From positions 1 to 32,885 of IMG/VR virus record IMGVR_UViG_3300025102_005982: a DNA stretch of 32,885 nucleotides, one strand, 5' to 3'. Origin of the DNA: a virus. The notes below the pieces were generated by a model. That model saw only the letters and a program-made list of their open reading frames with translations. It was not told the DNA's origin and searched no databases. This document shows positions 16,210 through 25,479 of this stretch, in pieces; the stretch's first letter is position 1; every line of letters starts with the position of its first letter. The translations under genes and the position numbers were made by a program.

Positions 16210-17667
16210 ATGGAACCAATAAAGTTACCAAAGTTAAGAAAGATTGACCCAAACAAGCCAAAGAAAAAGAAAATCTTGTTGTTATCAGATGATTTAAGAA
16301 TGCATTCTGGTATCGCAAATGTATCAAGAGATTTTGTATTTGGAACAATTGATAAATATGATTGGGTTCAATTAGGAGCAGCTGTAAAGCATCCAAATGA
16401 AAATCAAGTTTTTGATATATCAGAAGAAGTTGGAAAGAAAATGAATGTAGATGATGCATATTGTAAGATATACGCATCTTCAGGATATGGAGATCCACAA
16501 AAATTATTTGAATTAATTCGTATTGAACAACCAGATGCGATTTTACATTTTACAGACCCTAGATTTTGGGTTTGGTTATATTCGATTGAACATCAGATTA
16601 GACAACATACTCCTATTATGTATTATAATATATGGGACGATTTACCTTATCCATTCTGGAATGAGCCGTTCTATGAGTCATGTGATTTAATCATGAATAT
16701 TTCTAAACAAACTAATAATATTGTAAAAAATGTTTTAAGAAAATATCCAAAACCAGATTGGGCAGTTCAATATGTACCTCATGGAATAAATGGAGATGAG
16801 TTTTATCCAATTGATTCATTACATTCAGAGTATAAGCAGTTTAAACAAACAGAACAAGGATTTAAGCGTGATAAGGATGTTGATTTTATTATTTTCTGGA
16901 ACAATAGAAACATTAGAAGAAAACAACCTGGTGATTTAATTTTATCATATAAAACTTTTTGTGATTCATTACCTAAAGAAAAAGCCGATAAATGTATGTT
17001 ACTTATGAATACTCAAGCTAGAGATGATAATGGCACGGATTTAGTTGCAGTTAAAAATGCACTTTGTCCAGATTATAAAGTTCATATTACAAATGGAGGA
17101 GTTCCGTTACAGCAATTAAATTTCTTTTATAATATGGCCGATGTAACAGTTAATATTGCTTCAAATGAAGGATTTGGATTATCAGGAGCTGAATCATTAA
17201 TGACAGGTACGCCTATTGTTAATAATGTCACCGGAGGCCTCCAAGACCATATGAGATTTGAAGATGATAATGGTGATTGGATCGATTTTAGTACTGATAT
17301 TCCTAGTAACCATGATGGAACATATAAGAAACATGCAAGATGGGCAAAGGCAGTATTTCCAACTAATAGATCTGTACAAGGTTCTCCATTAACTCCTTAT
17401 ATATTTGATGATAGAGTTGATTTTAGAGATGTTGCAAAAGCAATTAAATATTGGTACGATATGTCAGTAGAAGAAAGAAAAGAAAGAGGTATGGAAGGAC
17501 ATGATTGGGTTTGTGGAGATGAATCAAATATGTCAGCAAAAAATATGAGTTCATTGTTTAAAATTCATATTGATAAATGTTTAGAAAGTTGGACACCTAG
17601 AAAAAGGTTTACGTTATATAAAACAGGACCTAAAGTAAAAATTGAAAAATCAGGAGTAATAGCATGA
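16210..17667 (+). CDS. Glycosyltransferase, GT4-like
   Basis: A 485-residue GT-B glycosyltransferase. The acceptor domain opens with KILLLSDDLRMHSGIANVS after a Lys/Pro-rich N-terminal tail. The donor domain has IIFWNNRNIRRKQP (about 227-240) and the EX7E motif Glu320-Glu328 within ASNEGFGLSGAESLMTG, which binds the nucleotide sugar; GTPIVNNVTGG follows. The tail begins with MEPIKLPKLRK, and a related KLPKL peptide ends the next protein. It starts the glycan cluster with a good Shine-Dalgarno sequence and overlaps the next glycosyltransferase by 4 bases. The probable role is to add a sugar to a phage or host glycan in the cytoplasm; donor and acceptor are unknown. Confidence 0.88.
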   Translation: MEPIKLPKLRKIDPNKPKKKKILLLSDDLRMHSGIANVSRDFVFGTIDKYDWVQLGAAVKHPNENQVFDISEEVGKKMNVDDAYCKIYASSGYGDPQKLFELIRIEQPDAILHFTDPRFWVWLYSIEHQIRQHTPIMYYNIWDDLPYPFWNEPFYESCDLIMNISKQTNNIVKNVLRKYPKPDWAVQYVPHGINGDEFYPIDSLHSEYKQFKQTEQGFKRDKDVDFIIFWNNRNIRRKQPGDLILSYKTFCDSLPKEKADKCMLLMNTQARDDNGTDLVAVKNALCPDYKVHITNGGVPLQQLNFFYNMADVTVNIASNEGFGLSGAESLMTGTPIVNNVTGGLQDHMRFEDDNGDWIDFSTDIPSNHDGTYKKHARWAKAVFPTNRSVQGSPLTPYIFDDRVDFRDVAKAIKYWYDMSVEERKERGMEGHDWVCGDESNMSAKNMSSLFKIHIDKCLESWTPRKRFTLYKTGPKVKIEKSGVIA

Positions 17668-19016
17668 TGAAACCGTTAATAGTAGTACAAGGACCAGTCG
17701 CAACTAGATCAGGATATGGAAATCATACAAGAGATTTAGTTAGAAGTATAATTGCAATGGACAAATATGAACTTAAAATCATATCATTACCATGGGGACA
17801 TTGTCCTATGGATGCATTAAATGTACAAGATCCAAAGGATAAAATGATTATTGATTGTTTTTTAAGACAACAATTAAATAGACAACCAGATATATTTATT
17901 CAAGTTTCAGTTCCAAATGAGTTTAATATGGGACCTGATGGAAAAGAAATAAAGCCAGGTAAAATAAATATTGGTGTTACTGCAGGAGTAGAAACAGATG
18001 TTTGTCCAGCCGAATTAATATTAGGATGTAATAGAATGGATTTAGTTATTGCAACTTCAAAACATTCAGCTGATATAATTATGAAATCTACATATGATAG
18101 AATGGACAACAATACTCAGAAAAAAATTGATGAACTTAAATGTACTACTCCAATAAAAGTATTACATGAAGGATTAGATTTAGAAGTATATAAGAAAACA
18201 GCTGAATTAGATAGATCAATAGTAGATACATTAAATGAAATTCCAGAACAATTTTGTTTCTTATCGGTAGGGCATTGGATAACTGGTGTAATGGGAGAAG
18301 ATAGAAAAGATATCGGAATGACTATTAAGACATTTGCTGAAACATTTAAGTCTACAGGTTCAGGAAAAAGACCAGGTTTAATTCTTAAGTCTAGTGGTGC
18401 AACATTTAGTATTATTGATAGAGATCAGATACAATCAAAGATAGAAGATATATTAGCACCATATGGAGATAAAGCCCCAAATGTATATTTACTCCACGGA
18501 GATTTATCAGATAATGAAATGAATTCATTATATAATCACCCAAAGGTAAAAACAATGATATCATTTACAAAAGGAGAAGGATATGGTAGACCGTTAGCAG
18601 AATTTGCTGCAACAGGAAAACCAATAATGGCATCAAATTGGTCAGGCCAATTAGATTTCTTACATCCTGATTATTGTACATTGTTACCAGGTAAATTAAC
18701 AAAAGTTCATAAATCAGCTGCAAACCAATTTTTAGTAGAAGGTGCACAATGGTTTACTGTACAATATAGTTATGCAAGTAAAGTAATGAAAGATATGTTA
18801 AAGCATTATAAAAAATATCTAGAAAAGTCTAGGAAGATGCCACAACATATGAAAAATAATTTTAGTATGGAAAAGATGACAGAAAAGTTTTCTGAAATGA
18901 TAGGTAATTTAGATATTCCAGTAGCTCCACAAAAAATGGAATTAAAGTTACCAAAATTAAATAAAAAATCACCACCTAAAATTAATTTACCAAAATTAAA
19001 AAAGGTTAAAATATGA
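17664..19016 (+). CDS. Glycosyltransferase, GT4-like
   Basis: A 450-residue GT-B glycosyltransferase. The N-terminal VVQGPVATRSGYGNHTRDL is the usual glycine-containing acceptor loop, and SVGHWITG (about 201-208) starts the donor domain. The EX7E motif is Glu305-Glu313 within TKGEGYGRPLAEFAATGKP, followed by MASNWSGQLDF. The last 26 residues (about 425-450) hold two LPKL repeats in a Lys-rich tail (KLPKLNKK, then NLPKLKK), like the tail at the start of the preceding protein. The two genes overlap by 4 bases and may form a heteromeric pair, or both may bind a common partner through these tails. The start could be the first or second of two adjacent ATGs. Confidence 0.87.
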   Translation: MMKPLIVVQGPVATRSGYGNHTRDLVRSIIAMDKYELKIISLPWGHCPMDALNVQDPKDKMIIDCFLRQQLNRQPDIFIQVSVPNEFNMGPDGKEIKPGKINIGVTAGVETDVCPAELILGCNRMDLVIATSKHSADIIMKSTYDRMDNNTQKKIDELKCTTPIKVLHEGLDLEVYKKTAELDRSIVDTLNEIPEQFCFLSVGHWITGVMGEDRKDIGMTIKTFAETFKSTGSGKRPGLILKSSGATFSIIDRDQIQSKIEDILAPYGDKAPNVYLLHGDLSDNEMNSLYNHPKVKTMISFTKGEGYGRPLAEFAATGKPIMASNWSGQLDFLHPDYCTLLPGKLTKVHKSAANQFLVEGAQWFTVQYSYASKVMKDMLKHYKKYLEKSRKMPQHMKNNFSMEKMTEKFSEMIGNLDIPVAPQKMELKLPKLNKKSPPKINLPKLKKVKI

Positions 19017-19534
19017 AAAAAGAAACAACAAAAATAGAATTCGCAGAAGATGATTCTAAGTTAAATTTAGAATATGATGATGTATCACCATTTACAGGTA
19101 ATAAATGTGTATTAATTGAAGCTGATGTAAAAACTGGAATGGAGTCTCGTATATGCATGGAAACAGGATATACAACTACTGATAGATGGGCTGTAGGAAG
19201 CCGAGCATTAGATCAATATGAAACAATGATAACTCAATTATATAAAGATACAAAGTTTACAGATCAAACATTAAATCAAGTATGGTATTTAGCTACCATG
19301 AGAAATCATTTAGCATGTTTATATGCAGATGGAACATCTAAAGATGATTATGTATGGAAAATATCATATGTAAAAGCATTAGATGCAGATGAAAGATTAA
19401 AATACCCAGTAGATGGACAAGAAGGACAATACCATACTCATAAAGTAGATATTGAAAATGCAATATCATTTGATAAAGATGATTTCAAAAGTTGTATAGA
19501 TAAATTTTATGAAACAATGGGAGAATCAATATAA
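19013..19534 (+). CDS. Hypothetical protein in glycan cluster
   Basis: A 173-residue acidic soluble protein that I do not recognise. It has a GNKCVLIEADVKTGMESRICMETGYTT-like beta region at about 29-56, with two Cys that do not form a CxxC pair, and then helical segments with aromatic residues. There is no transferase motif, signal peptide or membrane helix. It sits between two glycosyltransferases with 4-base and 1-base overlaps (ATGA, TAATG) and so is tightly co-translated with them. It may be a virion or head protein that the neighbours modify, or an accessory subunit; neither is shown. Confidence 0.75.
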   Translation: MKKETTKIEFAEDDSKLNLEYDDVSPFTGNKCVLIEADVKTGMESRICMETGYTTTDRWAVGSRALDQYETMITQLYKDTKFTDQTLNQVWYLATMRNHLACLYADGTSKDDYVWKISYVKALDADERLKYPVDGQEGQYHTHKVDIENAISFDKDDFKSCIDKFYETMGESI

Positions 19535-20160
19535 TGAAAATAAGTTACGCAATAACAGTATGCAATGAGCATAAAGAAATACAAAAGTTATTAACATTTT
19601 TATTTGAACATAAACGACAACAAGATCAAGTTGTAGTTCAAATGGATATGAATGCAACTAAAGAAGTTATAAATGCATGTGAACAATTTGAATCAAAACA
19701 AGCATCTGAATATAGTTTAATTCAACATTCATTAGATAAAAACTTTGCTGCATACAAAAATAATTTAAACAAGGCATGTCATGGAAGTTGGATATTTCAA
19801 ATAGATGCAGATGAAATTCCAAATGAATATTTAATGGAAGCACTTCCTTTTATCCTAGAAGCAAATGATGATACAGAAGCATTTTGGGTGCCAAGAGTAA
19901 ATACAGTAGCAGGAATTACCGATGAACATATTGCCAAATGGGGTTGGAGAGTAGATGATCAAGGTTGGGTAAACTTTCCAGACTGGCAAATGAGAATATA
20001 TAGAAACAAAGAAGAAATATATTGGATAAAGCCAGTACATGAACAGTTAAAAGGTTATACTAAATTTGCAAATCTTCCCCCAGAAGAGAAGTTTGCATTA
20101 TATCATCCAAAAGATATTGGAAGACAAGAAAAACAAAATGCATTCTATGACACAATATAA
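19534..20160 (+). CDS. Glycosyltransferase family 2-like
   Basis: A 208-residue GT-A protein. The start (MKISYAITVCNEHKEI) is the family 2 nucleotide-binding strand and loop, and the metal-binding DxD is Asp91-Ala-Asp93 followed by Glu94 (FQIDADEIP). The later PDWQMRIYRNKEEIYW and HEQLKGY segments are typical of waaE/KdtX-like family 2 enzymes. It is shorter than the 250-300 residues of common members and lacks a membrane segment. The first ATG overlaps the preceding stop by 1 base, and the end overlaps the methyltransferase gene. It transfers a sugar from a nucleotide donor to an unknown acceptor. Confidence 0.85.
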   Translation: MKISYAITVCNEHKEIQKLLTFLFEHKRQQDQVVVQMDMNATKEVINACEQFESKQASEYSLIQHSLDKNFAAYKNNLNKACHGSWIFQIDADEIPNEYLMEALPFILEANDDTEAFWVPRVNTVAGITDEHIAKWGWRVDDQGWVNFPDWQMRIYRNKEEIYWIKPVHEQLKGYTKFANLPPEEKFALYHPKDIGRQEKQNAFYDTI

Positions 20161-20776
20161 AAAATATCCAAGATCATTAACAGAATTTAAAACATCAAAC
20201 TATACTCCAGGAGATCATTTTACTATTCCAAAGAAATGGGATAATTTTACAATGCATGCTCCATTATGGAAAAAGACGTTAGATCATTTTTTTGCTAACG
20301 GTAAAGATTTAAAATTTTTAGAATTAGGATCTGGTAATGGTTTATGTGCAAATTATATGTTAGATAATTATGATTGTCATGTTGATACAATTGATATAGA
20401 TGAAAACCATATAGTTCCAGAAGCTAATGTATCATATATAGTTAGTACAATAAGCAATCTGCAGCCATTTATTTCTGCAGGAAGGTGTTCATTTCATCAT
20501 ACTACCACAAAAGAATTTTTATTATCTAACCAAGATAAACAATATGATTTTATATATGTTGATGCATCTCATGATAGAGAATGGGTATTATATGATGCAG
20601 TAAATGCATTTCCATTATTAAAAGATGATGGACTAATGATCTTTGATGATTATGGTATGAAGGATTGTAAAAAAGGAGTAGATGCATTTCTAACTTGTTT
20701 TGATAAATTTGTAGAAATATTTTATGTTGATTGGCAGTTAATGCTAAGAAAAAAACAAAATTTACAGACTCAATAA
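20147..20776 (+). CDS. Class I SAM-dependent methyltransferase
   Basis: A 209-residue methyltransferase with the SAM-binding motif FLELGSGNGLC (57-67, Glu59 to Gly65), an acidic residue after the second strand (IDIDEN), and the FIYVDASHDREWVLYDAVNAFPLLKDDGLMIFDDYG run of the Methyltransf_24 type, in which Asp139 and the Asp167-Asp168 pair may bind a metal. It probably O-methylates a sugar or a catechol-like group. An earlier ATG at 20138 is possible and both overlap the upstream gene; starts further upstream are rejected because they lie deep inside it. The stop shares a base with the epimerase ATG. The glycan context favours sugar methylation. Confidence 0.82.
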   Translation: MTQYKKYPRSLTEFKTSNYTPGDHFTIPKKWDNFTMHAPLWKKTLDHFFANGKDLKFLELGSGNGLCANYMLDNYDCHVDTIDIDENHIVPEANVSYIVSTISNLQPFISAGRCSFHHTTTKEFLLSNQDKQYDFIYVDASHDREWVLYDAVNAFPLLKDDGLMIFDDYGMKDCKKGVDAFLTCFDKFVEIFYVDWQLMLRKKQNLQTQ

Positions 20777-21621
20777 TGAATATATTAGTAACAGGAGGAT
20801 TAGGATTTGTTGGCTCTACATTAGTTGATGAATTGTTACATGACGATCATACCGTTACAGTTATAGATAACTTATCATCAGAATCTAGTTCAGAAGAATA
20901 TAAAAATCAGTATGTAGAATATATAATTGATGATATTAGAAATATTGATAATTTAGATTTACCTAAATTTGAAGTTATATTTCATTTAGCTGGACTTGCA
21001 AGGATACAACCAAGTTTTGAATCACCATTAGATTATATAGATGTAAATGTTAATGGTACAGCAAAGATATGTGAATTTGCAAGGAAGTGTAATGCAAAAT
21101 TAATTTATTCAAGTTCTAGTTCAATAAACAATGGTGAATATAAAACTCCATATACATTTTCAAAATGGGGAGGAGAAGAAATACTTAAAACATGGATTCA
21201 ATGTTATAAATTAGATGCAACAATTACTAGATTTTATAATGTATATGGACCAAGAGAACCACAAACAGGAAATTATGCAACGGTAGTTAGAAAATTTATT
21301 CGAAAATATAAGAATAATGAACCATTAACAATCGTAGGTGATGGAAAACAAAGAAGAGACTTTACTCACGTAGATGATATCGTATCAGGTCTAATACAAG
21401 TAATGGAAGCAGGTAACAAAGGAGAACTATATCATTTAGGTAGAGGCATAAATTATTCTATTAATGAATTAGCAAATATGTTTACAGACGCAAAAATTGA
21501 ACATGTTCCTTTAAGAAAAGGAGAGGGAGAAGTTACATTAGCTGATTATGAAACGACATTTAAAAAATTAGGTTGGTCAGCCAAAAAAAATTTAATTGAT
21601 TATATAAAAGGAATTGAGTGA
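20776..21621 (+). CDS. NAD-dependent sugar-nucleotide epimerase/dehydratase
   Basis: A 281-residue extended short-chain dehydrogenase. GGLGFVG (7-13) is the NAD-binding motif, VIDNLSS follows at about 29-35, and the catalytic residues are the Ser cluster (112-116) and Tyr126xxxLys130. NVYGPREPQ (155-163) and GDGKQRRDFTHVDD are family signatures. The likely substrate is a UDP- or GDP-sugar, for epimerisation or 4,6-dehydration; a UDP-glucuronate-type 4-epimerase is one option, but specificity is not readable. The ATG at 20776 (MNILVTGG) is preferred over an earlier in-frame ATG inside the previous gene. It supplies an activated sugar to the surrounding transferases and overlaps the next gene by GTGA. 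Confidence 0.92.
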   Translation: MNILVTGGLGFVGSTLVDELLHDDHTVTVIDNLSSESSSEEYKNQYVEYIIDDIRNIDNLDLPKFEVIFHLAGLARIQPSFESPLDYIDVNVNGTAKICEFARKCNAKLIYSSSSSINNGEYKTPYTFSKWGGEEILKTWIQCYKLDATITRFYNVYGPREPQTGNYATVVRKFIRKYKNNEPLTIVGDGKQRRDFTHVDDIVSGLIQVMEAGNKGELYHLGRGINYSINELANMFTDAKIEHVPLRKGEGEVTLADYETTFKKLGWSAKKNLIDYIKGIE

Positions 21622-22643
21622 TAAAGGTTAAGATATTAAATGCACAAGAAGGTAGGAATGAACCTACCTTTCGTCCGCTATTGATGGTAGCTGATATGCT
21701 ACGTGAATATAGTATTGATCTTACACAGTCTAATAGTTATGATTATCTATTTATAGGAATGAATGACTTTATAGATAAAAGCCAGCCATTACAAAAAAGT
21801 ATAGACTTTGGGTTAGAACGTTTATCTAAAATTAACGGAGATTACTTTTTATTTGACGGATCAGATTCAACATCATTAATGGGAGCATATGAAGTGTTAG
21901 AACAAAGTAATGCAATGTTTCTAATGAAGAATCAAAAATTCCATACCCCAGAAGAATATTCAAAGCCATATGCATTCAATAAATGGTTTTTTGGTACAGG
22001 AAGTGGATTAGATTTATCATATAACATTTCAAAAGAAAATTGGAATCGGATAAAATTTTCAGGATATAATTTAGGATACCTATTACCTCAATATAGAAAT
22101 TTCCAACCTATTAGTACAGATAAATCAATTGATGTTTGTGCAATATTCCAAGCAATTCATAAAGAAAATTATGATCATAAAGTTCGTAACGATGAACATT
22201 ATACAAATCATAGAAATGGGTTATGGAAAAAGTTGGAACCATTAAAATCTAAATATTCAATGTTAACAGATAAGTTACCGTATAATGAATATATAGAAAA
22301 TTTACGTAAATCAAAAATAGTATTAGCACCATTTGGTATGGGAGAATTATGCTTTAGAGATTTTGAAGCTATGCAATATGGAACAATAATCTTAAAACCA
22401 TCTCATGATAAAGTTGATACAATTCCTAATGTATATGAAGATGGAAAAACTTATATAGCATGTAAATATGACTGGTCAGACCTTGAAGAAAAGATAGATT
22501 ATATATTATCTAATTTCCAAGAATTAAATGAGAAATTAACCCATAACCTGAGACAACAATTTGTAGAAAAGTATTCATATCATAATCTATGTATGTATTA
22601 TTATAATTTATTTTCAAATCTAACAGGAGTGCAAAATGGTTAA
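21618..22643 (+). CDS. Putative glycosyltransferase, GT-B-like
   Basis: A 341-residue protein with a GTG start overlapping the epimerase stop. The C-terminal third has the donor-site pattern of GT-B enzymes: SKIVLAPFGMGELCFRDFEAMQYGTI (from about 232, Glu243 and Glu250), then KPSHDKVDTIPNVYEDGKTY. The N-terminal half is poorly conserved, as is normal for an acceptor domain. The acidic pair is one residue closer than in the classic EX7E. It is probably another sugar transferase of the same glycan route. It overlaps the following gene by 8 bases. Confidence 0.75.
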   Translation: MIKVKILNAQEGRNEPTFRPLLMVADMLREYSIDLTQSNSYDYLFIGMNDFIDKSQPLQKSIDFGLERLSKINGDYFLFDGSDSTSLMGAYEVLEQSNAMFLMKNQKFHTPEEYSKPYAFNKWFFGTGSGLDLSYNISKENWNRIKFSGYNLGYLLPQYRNFQPISTDKSIDVCAIFQAIHKENYDHKVRNDEHYTNHRNGLWKKLEPLKSKYSMLTDKLPYNEYIENLRKSKIVLAPFGMGELCFRDFEAMQYGTIILKPSHDKVDTIPNVYEDGKTYIACKYDWSDLEEKIDYILSNFQELNEKLTHNLRQQFVEKYSYHNLCMYYYNLFSNLTGVQNG

Positions 22644-23379
22644 CTATTCAATAGTATCAGTTGTTAATGAACAATATAAAAAGTTTGCATACGTATTTGT
22701 AAAAAGTGCATTGGATAACTTGAATTTAGATTATGTTCATGAGATATGTTTACTTAATACAGGTATGAATGATAATGATGTCTCTAAATTAGAATCACTA
22801 CATAAAAAAATACGTATAGTAAAAGCAGACCAAATTGTATCATCTGGAAAAGGTTGGGATTCTGGCTGGAAGGAAAATGTTGATCTTAAAACTAAATTTG
22901 TTCAAGAATATATAAATTCAAATGAACTTCGTACATGTATGATAGACATTGATTGTATGTTCACAAATGATATATCAGATGTAATGTCAGTAGATAAAGA
23001 AATAGTATTATGTGATAGGTCAGAACATTTGAGTAACTCTCCATATATTGCATCATTTGTAGGATTTCTTAATATAGAAAAATCTAAAAGGTTCTTATCT
23101 GACTGGAGAAATTGTATGAAAACTATATCAGGATTTCAAACAAAAGAAACTCCTGCTTTATGTAAGATATCAACCAATCCTGAATATAATATTGGAACAT
23201 GTTCATATAAAATTATAGGCCTATACTATGATAATTTATATACAGATGATACTAGAATTATTCATTTTAAAAGTGATGGATCATCATTAAATCTACCCAT
23301 GGATAAAGGAGTTCAGGTACGGTTAGGAAAATTTAAACAGTTTTCAGAAATTATACAAAGGTATATACAAGATGTGTAG
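22636..23379 (+). CDS. Putative GT-A glycosyltransferase, GT8-like
   Basis: A 247-residue protein with a GT-A type layout. The DxD metal motif is Asp104-Ile-Asp106 (MIDIDCMFTNDI), after an N-terminal segment for nucleotide binding (YSIVSVVNEQYKKFAY). The later GFLNIEKSKRF segment and a C-terminal HFKSDG are the sort of acceptor and donor elements seen in GT8-like proteins. It overlaps both neighbours by 8 bases, and the downstream neighbour is the first amidotransferase. A similar glycosyltransferase-then-amidotransferase order occurs again at 26413-29124. Confidence for the fold is moderate; the reaction is inferred. Confidence 0.7.
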   Translation: MVNYSIVSVVNEQYKKFAYVFVKSALDNLNLDYVHEICLLNTGMNDNDVSKLESLHKKIRIVKADQIVSSGKGWDSGWKENVDLKTKFVQEYINSNELRTCMIDIDCMFTNDISDVMSVDKEIVLCDRSEHLSNSPYIASFVGFLNIEKSKRFLSDWRNCMKTISGFQTKETPALCKISTNPEYNIGTCSYKIIGLYYDNLYTDDTRIIHFKSDGSSLNLPMDKGVQVRLGKFKQFSEIIQRYIQDV

Positions 23380-24700
23380 TTTTATATTTACAAATAAAGA
23401 AGTAACAGATTTAGATCATATAAATCAGTTTGCAAAATTTAGAGGACCTGATCTTACTAATTCCTTAAGTAAAAATGGGTATACGTTTATTCATAATTTA
23501 TTAAGTATCACAGGAGAATTTACAAAACAACCATTTGAACAAGATGGAATAGTTTGTATTTATAATGGAGAAATATATAATTTTGATTCGTTCGGAGATT
23601 ATAATTCAGATGGTGAATGTTTAATACCTTTATATAAAAAATATGGAGATACTTTTATCCAAAAACTTGATGGTGAGTTTGCAATAGTATTAGTCGATTT
23701 TAATAAAGATAAACTAATCTTAAGTTCAGATATATTTGCAACTAAACCAATCTATGTTGGTGTAAAAGAAACAGATAAAATTGAATTAGCAATTGCATCA
23801 TATGCAAGTTCTATAAAGCGTTTAGGGATAGAAACTGTCAACAAAATACCAGCTAATACTATTGGAGTATATCAATTAAGTAATTTTGAATTTTTAAATG
23901 AATATACTGTACATGAATTTGATATAAACCAACATAAAAATACTTATGATGATTGGATTAAGGCATTTGAAAATTCAATACAAAAGCGATCAAGAAATTT
24001 AACTGTAAAAGCCTTCCTTGGGTTATCATCAGGATATGATAGTGGTGCAATAGCATGCGAACTTCATAAACAAAATAAAGACTTTAGAGCATATAGTATT
24101 CTAGCAGCCGAAAGTAAACAAATTTTAGATGATAGAAGTGATATCATTAATGATACTGAAATGATAGAAATGACTCGTGAAGAATATTTTGATAGAGTTC
24201 AATACCTTAAGGATAATGGCGAAGAATTTTCATATAATAGTAGATATAAGACTTATAACTATAAAGGAGATAAAGCTTCAAATGGCCTAGCAGCAATATG
24301 TGACCGCGGTCATAAACAAGGATATAGGATATATTTTTCTGGCCAAGGAGCAGATGAAATACTTTCAGATTATGGTCATGCAGGACATAAGATATATGGC
24401 CATAGCGAATTCGGAGGTAAATTTCCAGATGATTTATCTACAATATTTCCATGGTATAGTTTTTATGATGGAACTCAGATACAATATTTAAATAAAGAAG
24501 AATATGTAGCTGGAGCATATAGTATTGAAACTAGGTATCCATTTTTAGATAAAGATCTTATACAAGAATTTTTATGGCTTTCTGCAGATTTAAAAAATAA
24601 GTATTATAAAGGTCCTTTACATGTATATTTAGAACAAAATAATTTTCCATTTGAATCAGGAAAAAAGATTGGATTTGGTGCAGATAAAAATCTAAAATAA
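23372..24700 (+). CDS. Asparagine synthetase-like glutamine amidotransferase (copy 1)
   Basis: A 442-residue class II amidotransferase. Cys2 is the glutamine-cleaving nucleophile; RGPD (24-27), NGEIYN (65-70) and DGEF (100-103) mark the glutaminase domain. The ATP loop is SSGYDSG (219-225), in the SGGxDS position, and later come SGQGADE (323-329) and ETRYPFLD (386-393). Two oddities: the residue that is a catalytic Glu in asparagine synthetase (GEG) is Gln325 here, and the protein ends soon after KKIGF (431-435), about 100 residues short of full AsnB. It probably makes an amide on a sugar acid or other carboxylate of the glycan rather than asparagine. It overlaps the preceding glycosyltransferase by 8 bases. 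Confidence 0.85.
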   Translation: MCSFIFTNKEVTDLDHINQFAKFRGPDLTNSLSKNGYTFIHNLLSITGEFTKQPFEQDGIVCIYNGEIYNFDSFGDYNSDGECLIPLYKKYGDTFIQKLDGEFAIVLVDFNKDKLILSSDIFATKPIYVGVKETDKIELAIASYASSIKRLGIETVNKIPANTIGVYQLSNFEFLNEYTVHEFDINQHKNTYDDWIKAFENSIQKRSRNLTVKAFLGLSSGYDSGAIACELHKQNKDFRAYSILAAESKQILDDRSDIINDTEMIEMTREEYFDRVQYLKDNGEEFSYNSRYKTYNYKGDKASNGLAAICDRGHKQGYRIYFSGQGADEILSDYGHAGHKIYGHSEFGGKFPDDLSTIFPWYSFYDGTQIQYLNKEEYVAGAYSIETRYPFLDKDLIQEFLWLSADLKNKYYKGPLHVYLEQNNFPFESGKKIGFGADKNLK

Positions 24701-24730
24701 TTAGTTTAATTGAAAAAATTTTTATATATT
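24701..24730 (+). promoter_or_regulatory. Predicted promoter for leaderless mRNA (TTAGT-N19-TATATT)
   Basis: TTAGT (24701-24705) directly after the amidotransferase stop and TATATT (24725-24730) are 19 bases apart. The predicted start is near 24737, which is the ATG of the next gene at 24736; no ribosome-binding site fits in between. It splits the glycan cluster into two transcription units. Confidence 0.6.
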
Positions 24731-24735
24731 AGAAT

Positions 24736-25479
24736 ATGAAGAAAGATATAGTATTTATGACATGTTTTGAACAAGCTCCAGATTTATTGGATTATAAAGA
24801 GTGGTGTTTAAAATCATGGAAACCGTGGTGTAAAAAACATGGTGTAGAATTATTCATTTTATCAGATGAGTTAAGAGATAAAACAATTATGAAGCCTACA
24901 TGGCAAAGATGGCATGTATTTGAAATTTTAGAAGCAAATGATATTGATTACAACCAGGTTGCATTAGTAGATGTTGATACAATGATTCATCCAAATGCTC
25001 CAAATTTCTTTGATTTAACAAATGGTGAGTATTCTGGAGTTCAGGACGATCTAATGGTAGAATGGGTTCATAATAGTATTACAGGATATCAAGATATGTT
25101 TCCTAATACAAAATTTGATTGGACAACATATATGAATAATGGATTTATTGTTATGTCTCCTAAACATAAAGAGTTATGTAAATCTATTACAGACTTTTAT
25201 TATGCAAATGAAGATGAATTGCGAATGAGACAACATCAGACATTAAAAAAAGGTTCAGATCAAACTCCTGTTAATTATCTAGTAAGAAGAGAAAATAATC
25301 CAATTACTCATCTAAGTAAAAAATGGAATTTTACTCATATGCATATAAGAGGAGTACTTCAAAACTTTTTATTTTTAGATTGTGCTTGGTTATATCATTT
25401 TAATGGATTTGATAAATCAATGAGAAATGATATTATGAAACAAACTTGGCAAGAAATGGAAAAACGATATGAAAACTAA
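24736..25479 (+). CDS. Putative GT-A glycosyltransferase, GT8-like
   Basis: A 247-residue protein with a clear metal-binding DxD at Asp79-Val-Asp81 (VALVDVDTMI), an N-terminal DIVFMTCFEQ strand, YMNNGFIVMSPK (about 135-146) and a late HFNG motif, as in GT8 and related GT-A enzymes that keep the anomeric configuration. A Trp-rich start (WCLKSWKPWC) could bind a sugar. It opens the second half of the glycan cluster from its own promoter with almost no leader. It overlaps the next gene by 11 bases in another frame. Confidence 0.8.
   Translation: MKKDIVFMTCFEQAPDLLDYKEWCLKSWKPWCKKHGVELFILSDELRDKTIMKPTWQRWHVFEILEANDIDYNQVALVDVDTMIHPNAPNFFDLTNGEYSGVQDDLMVEWVHNSITGYQDMFPNTKFDWTTYMNNGFIVMSPKHKELCKSITDFYYANEDELRMRQHQTLKKGSDQTPVNYLVRRENNPITHLSKKWNFTHMHIRGVLQNFLFLDCAWLYHFNGFDKSMRNDIMKQTWQEMEKRYEN

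Noticed and set aside
20066-20146. Long N-terminal extension of the methyltransferase
   Set aside because: It overlaps the GT2 coding sequence almost entirely and reads as a low-quality extension; the ATG at 20147 (or 20138) is sufficient.
20731-20775. Earlier start for the epimerase
   Set aside because: It lies inside the methyltransferase, while MNILVTGG at 20776 is the standard family start with TAATG coupling.
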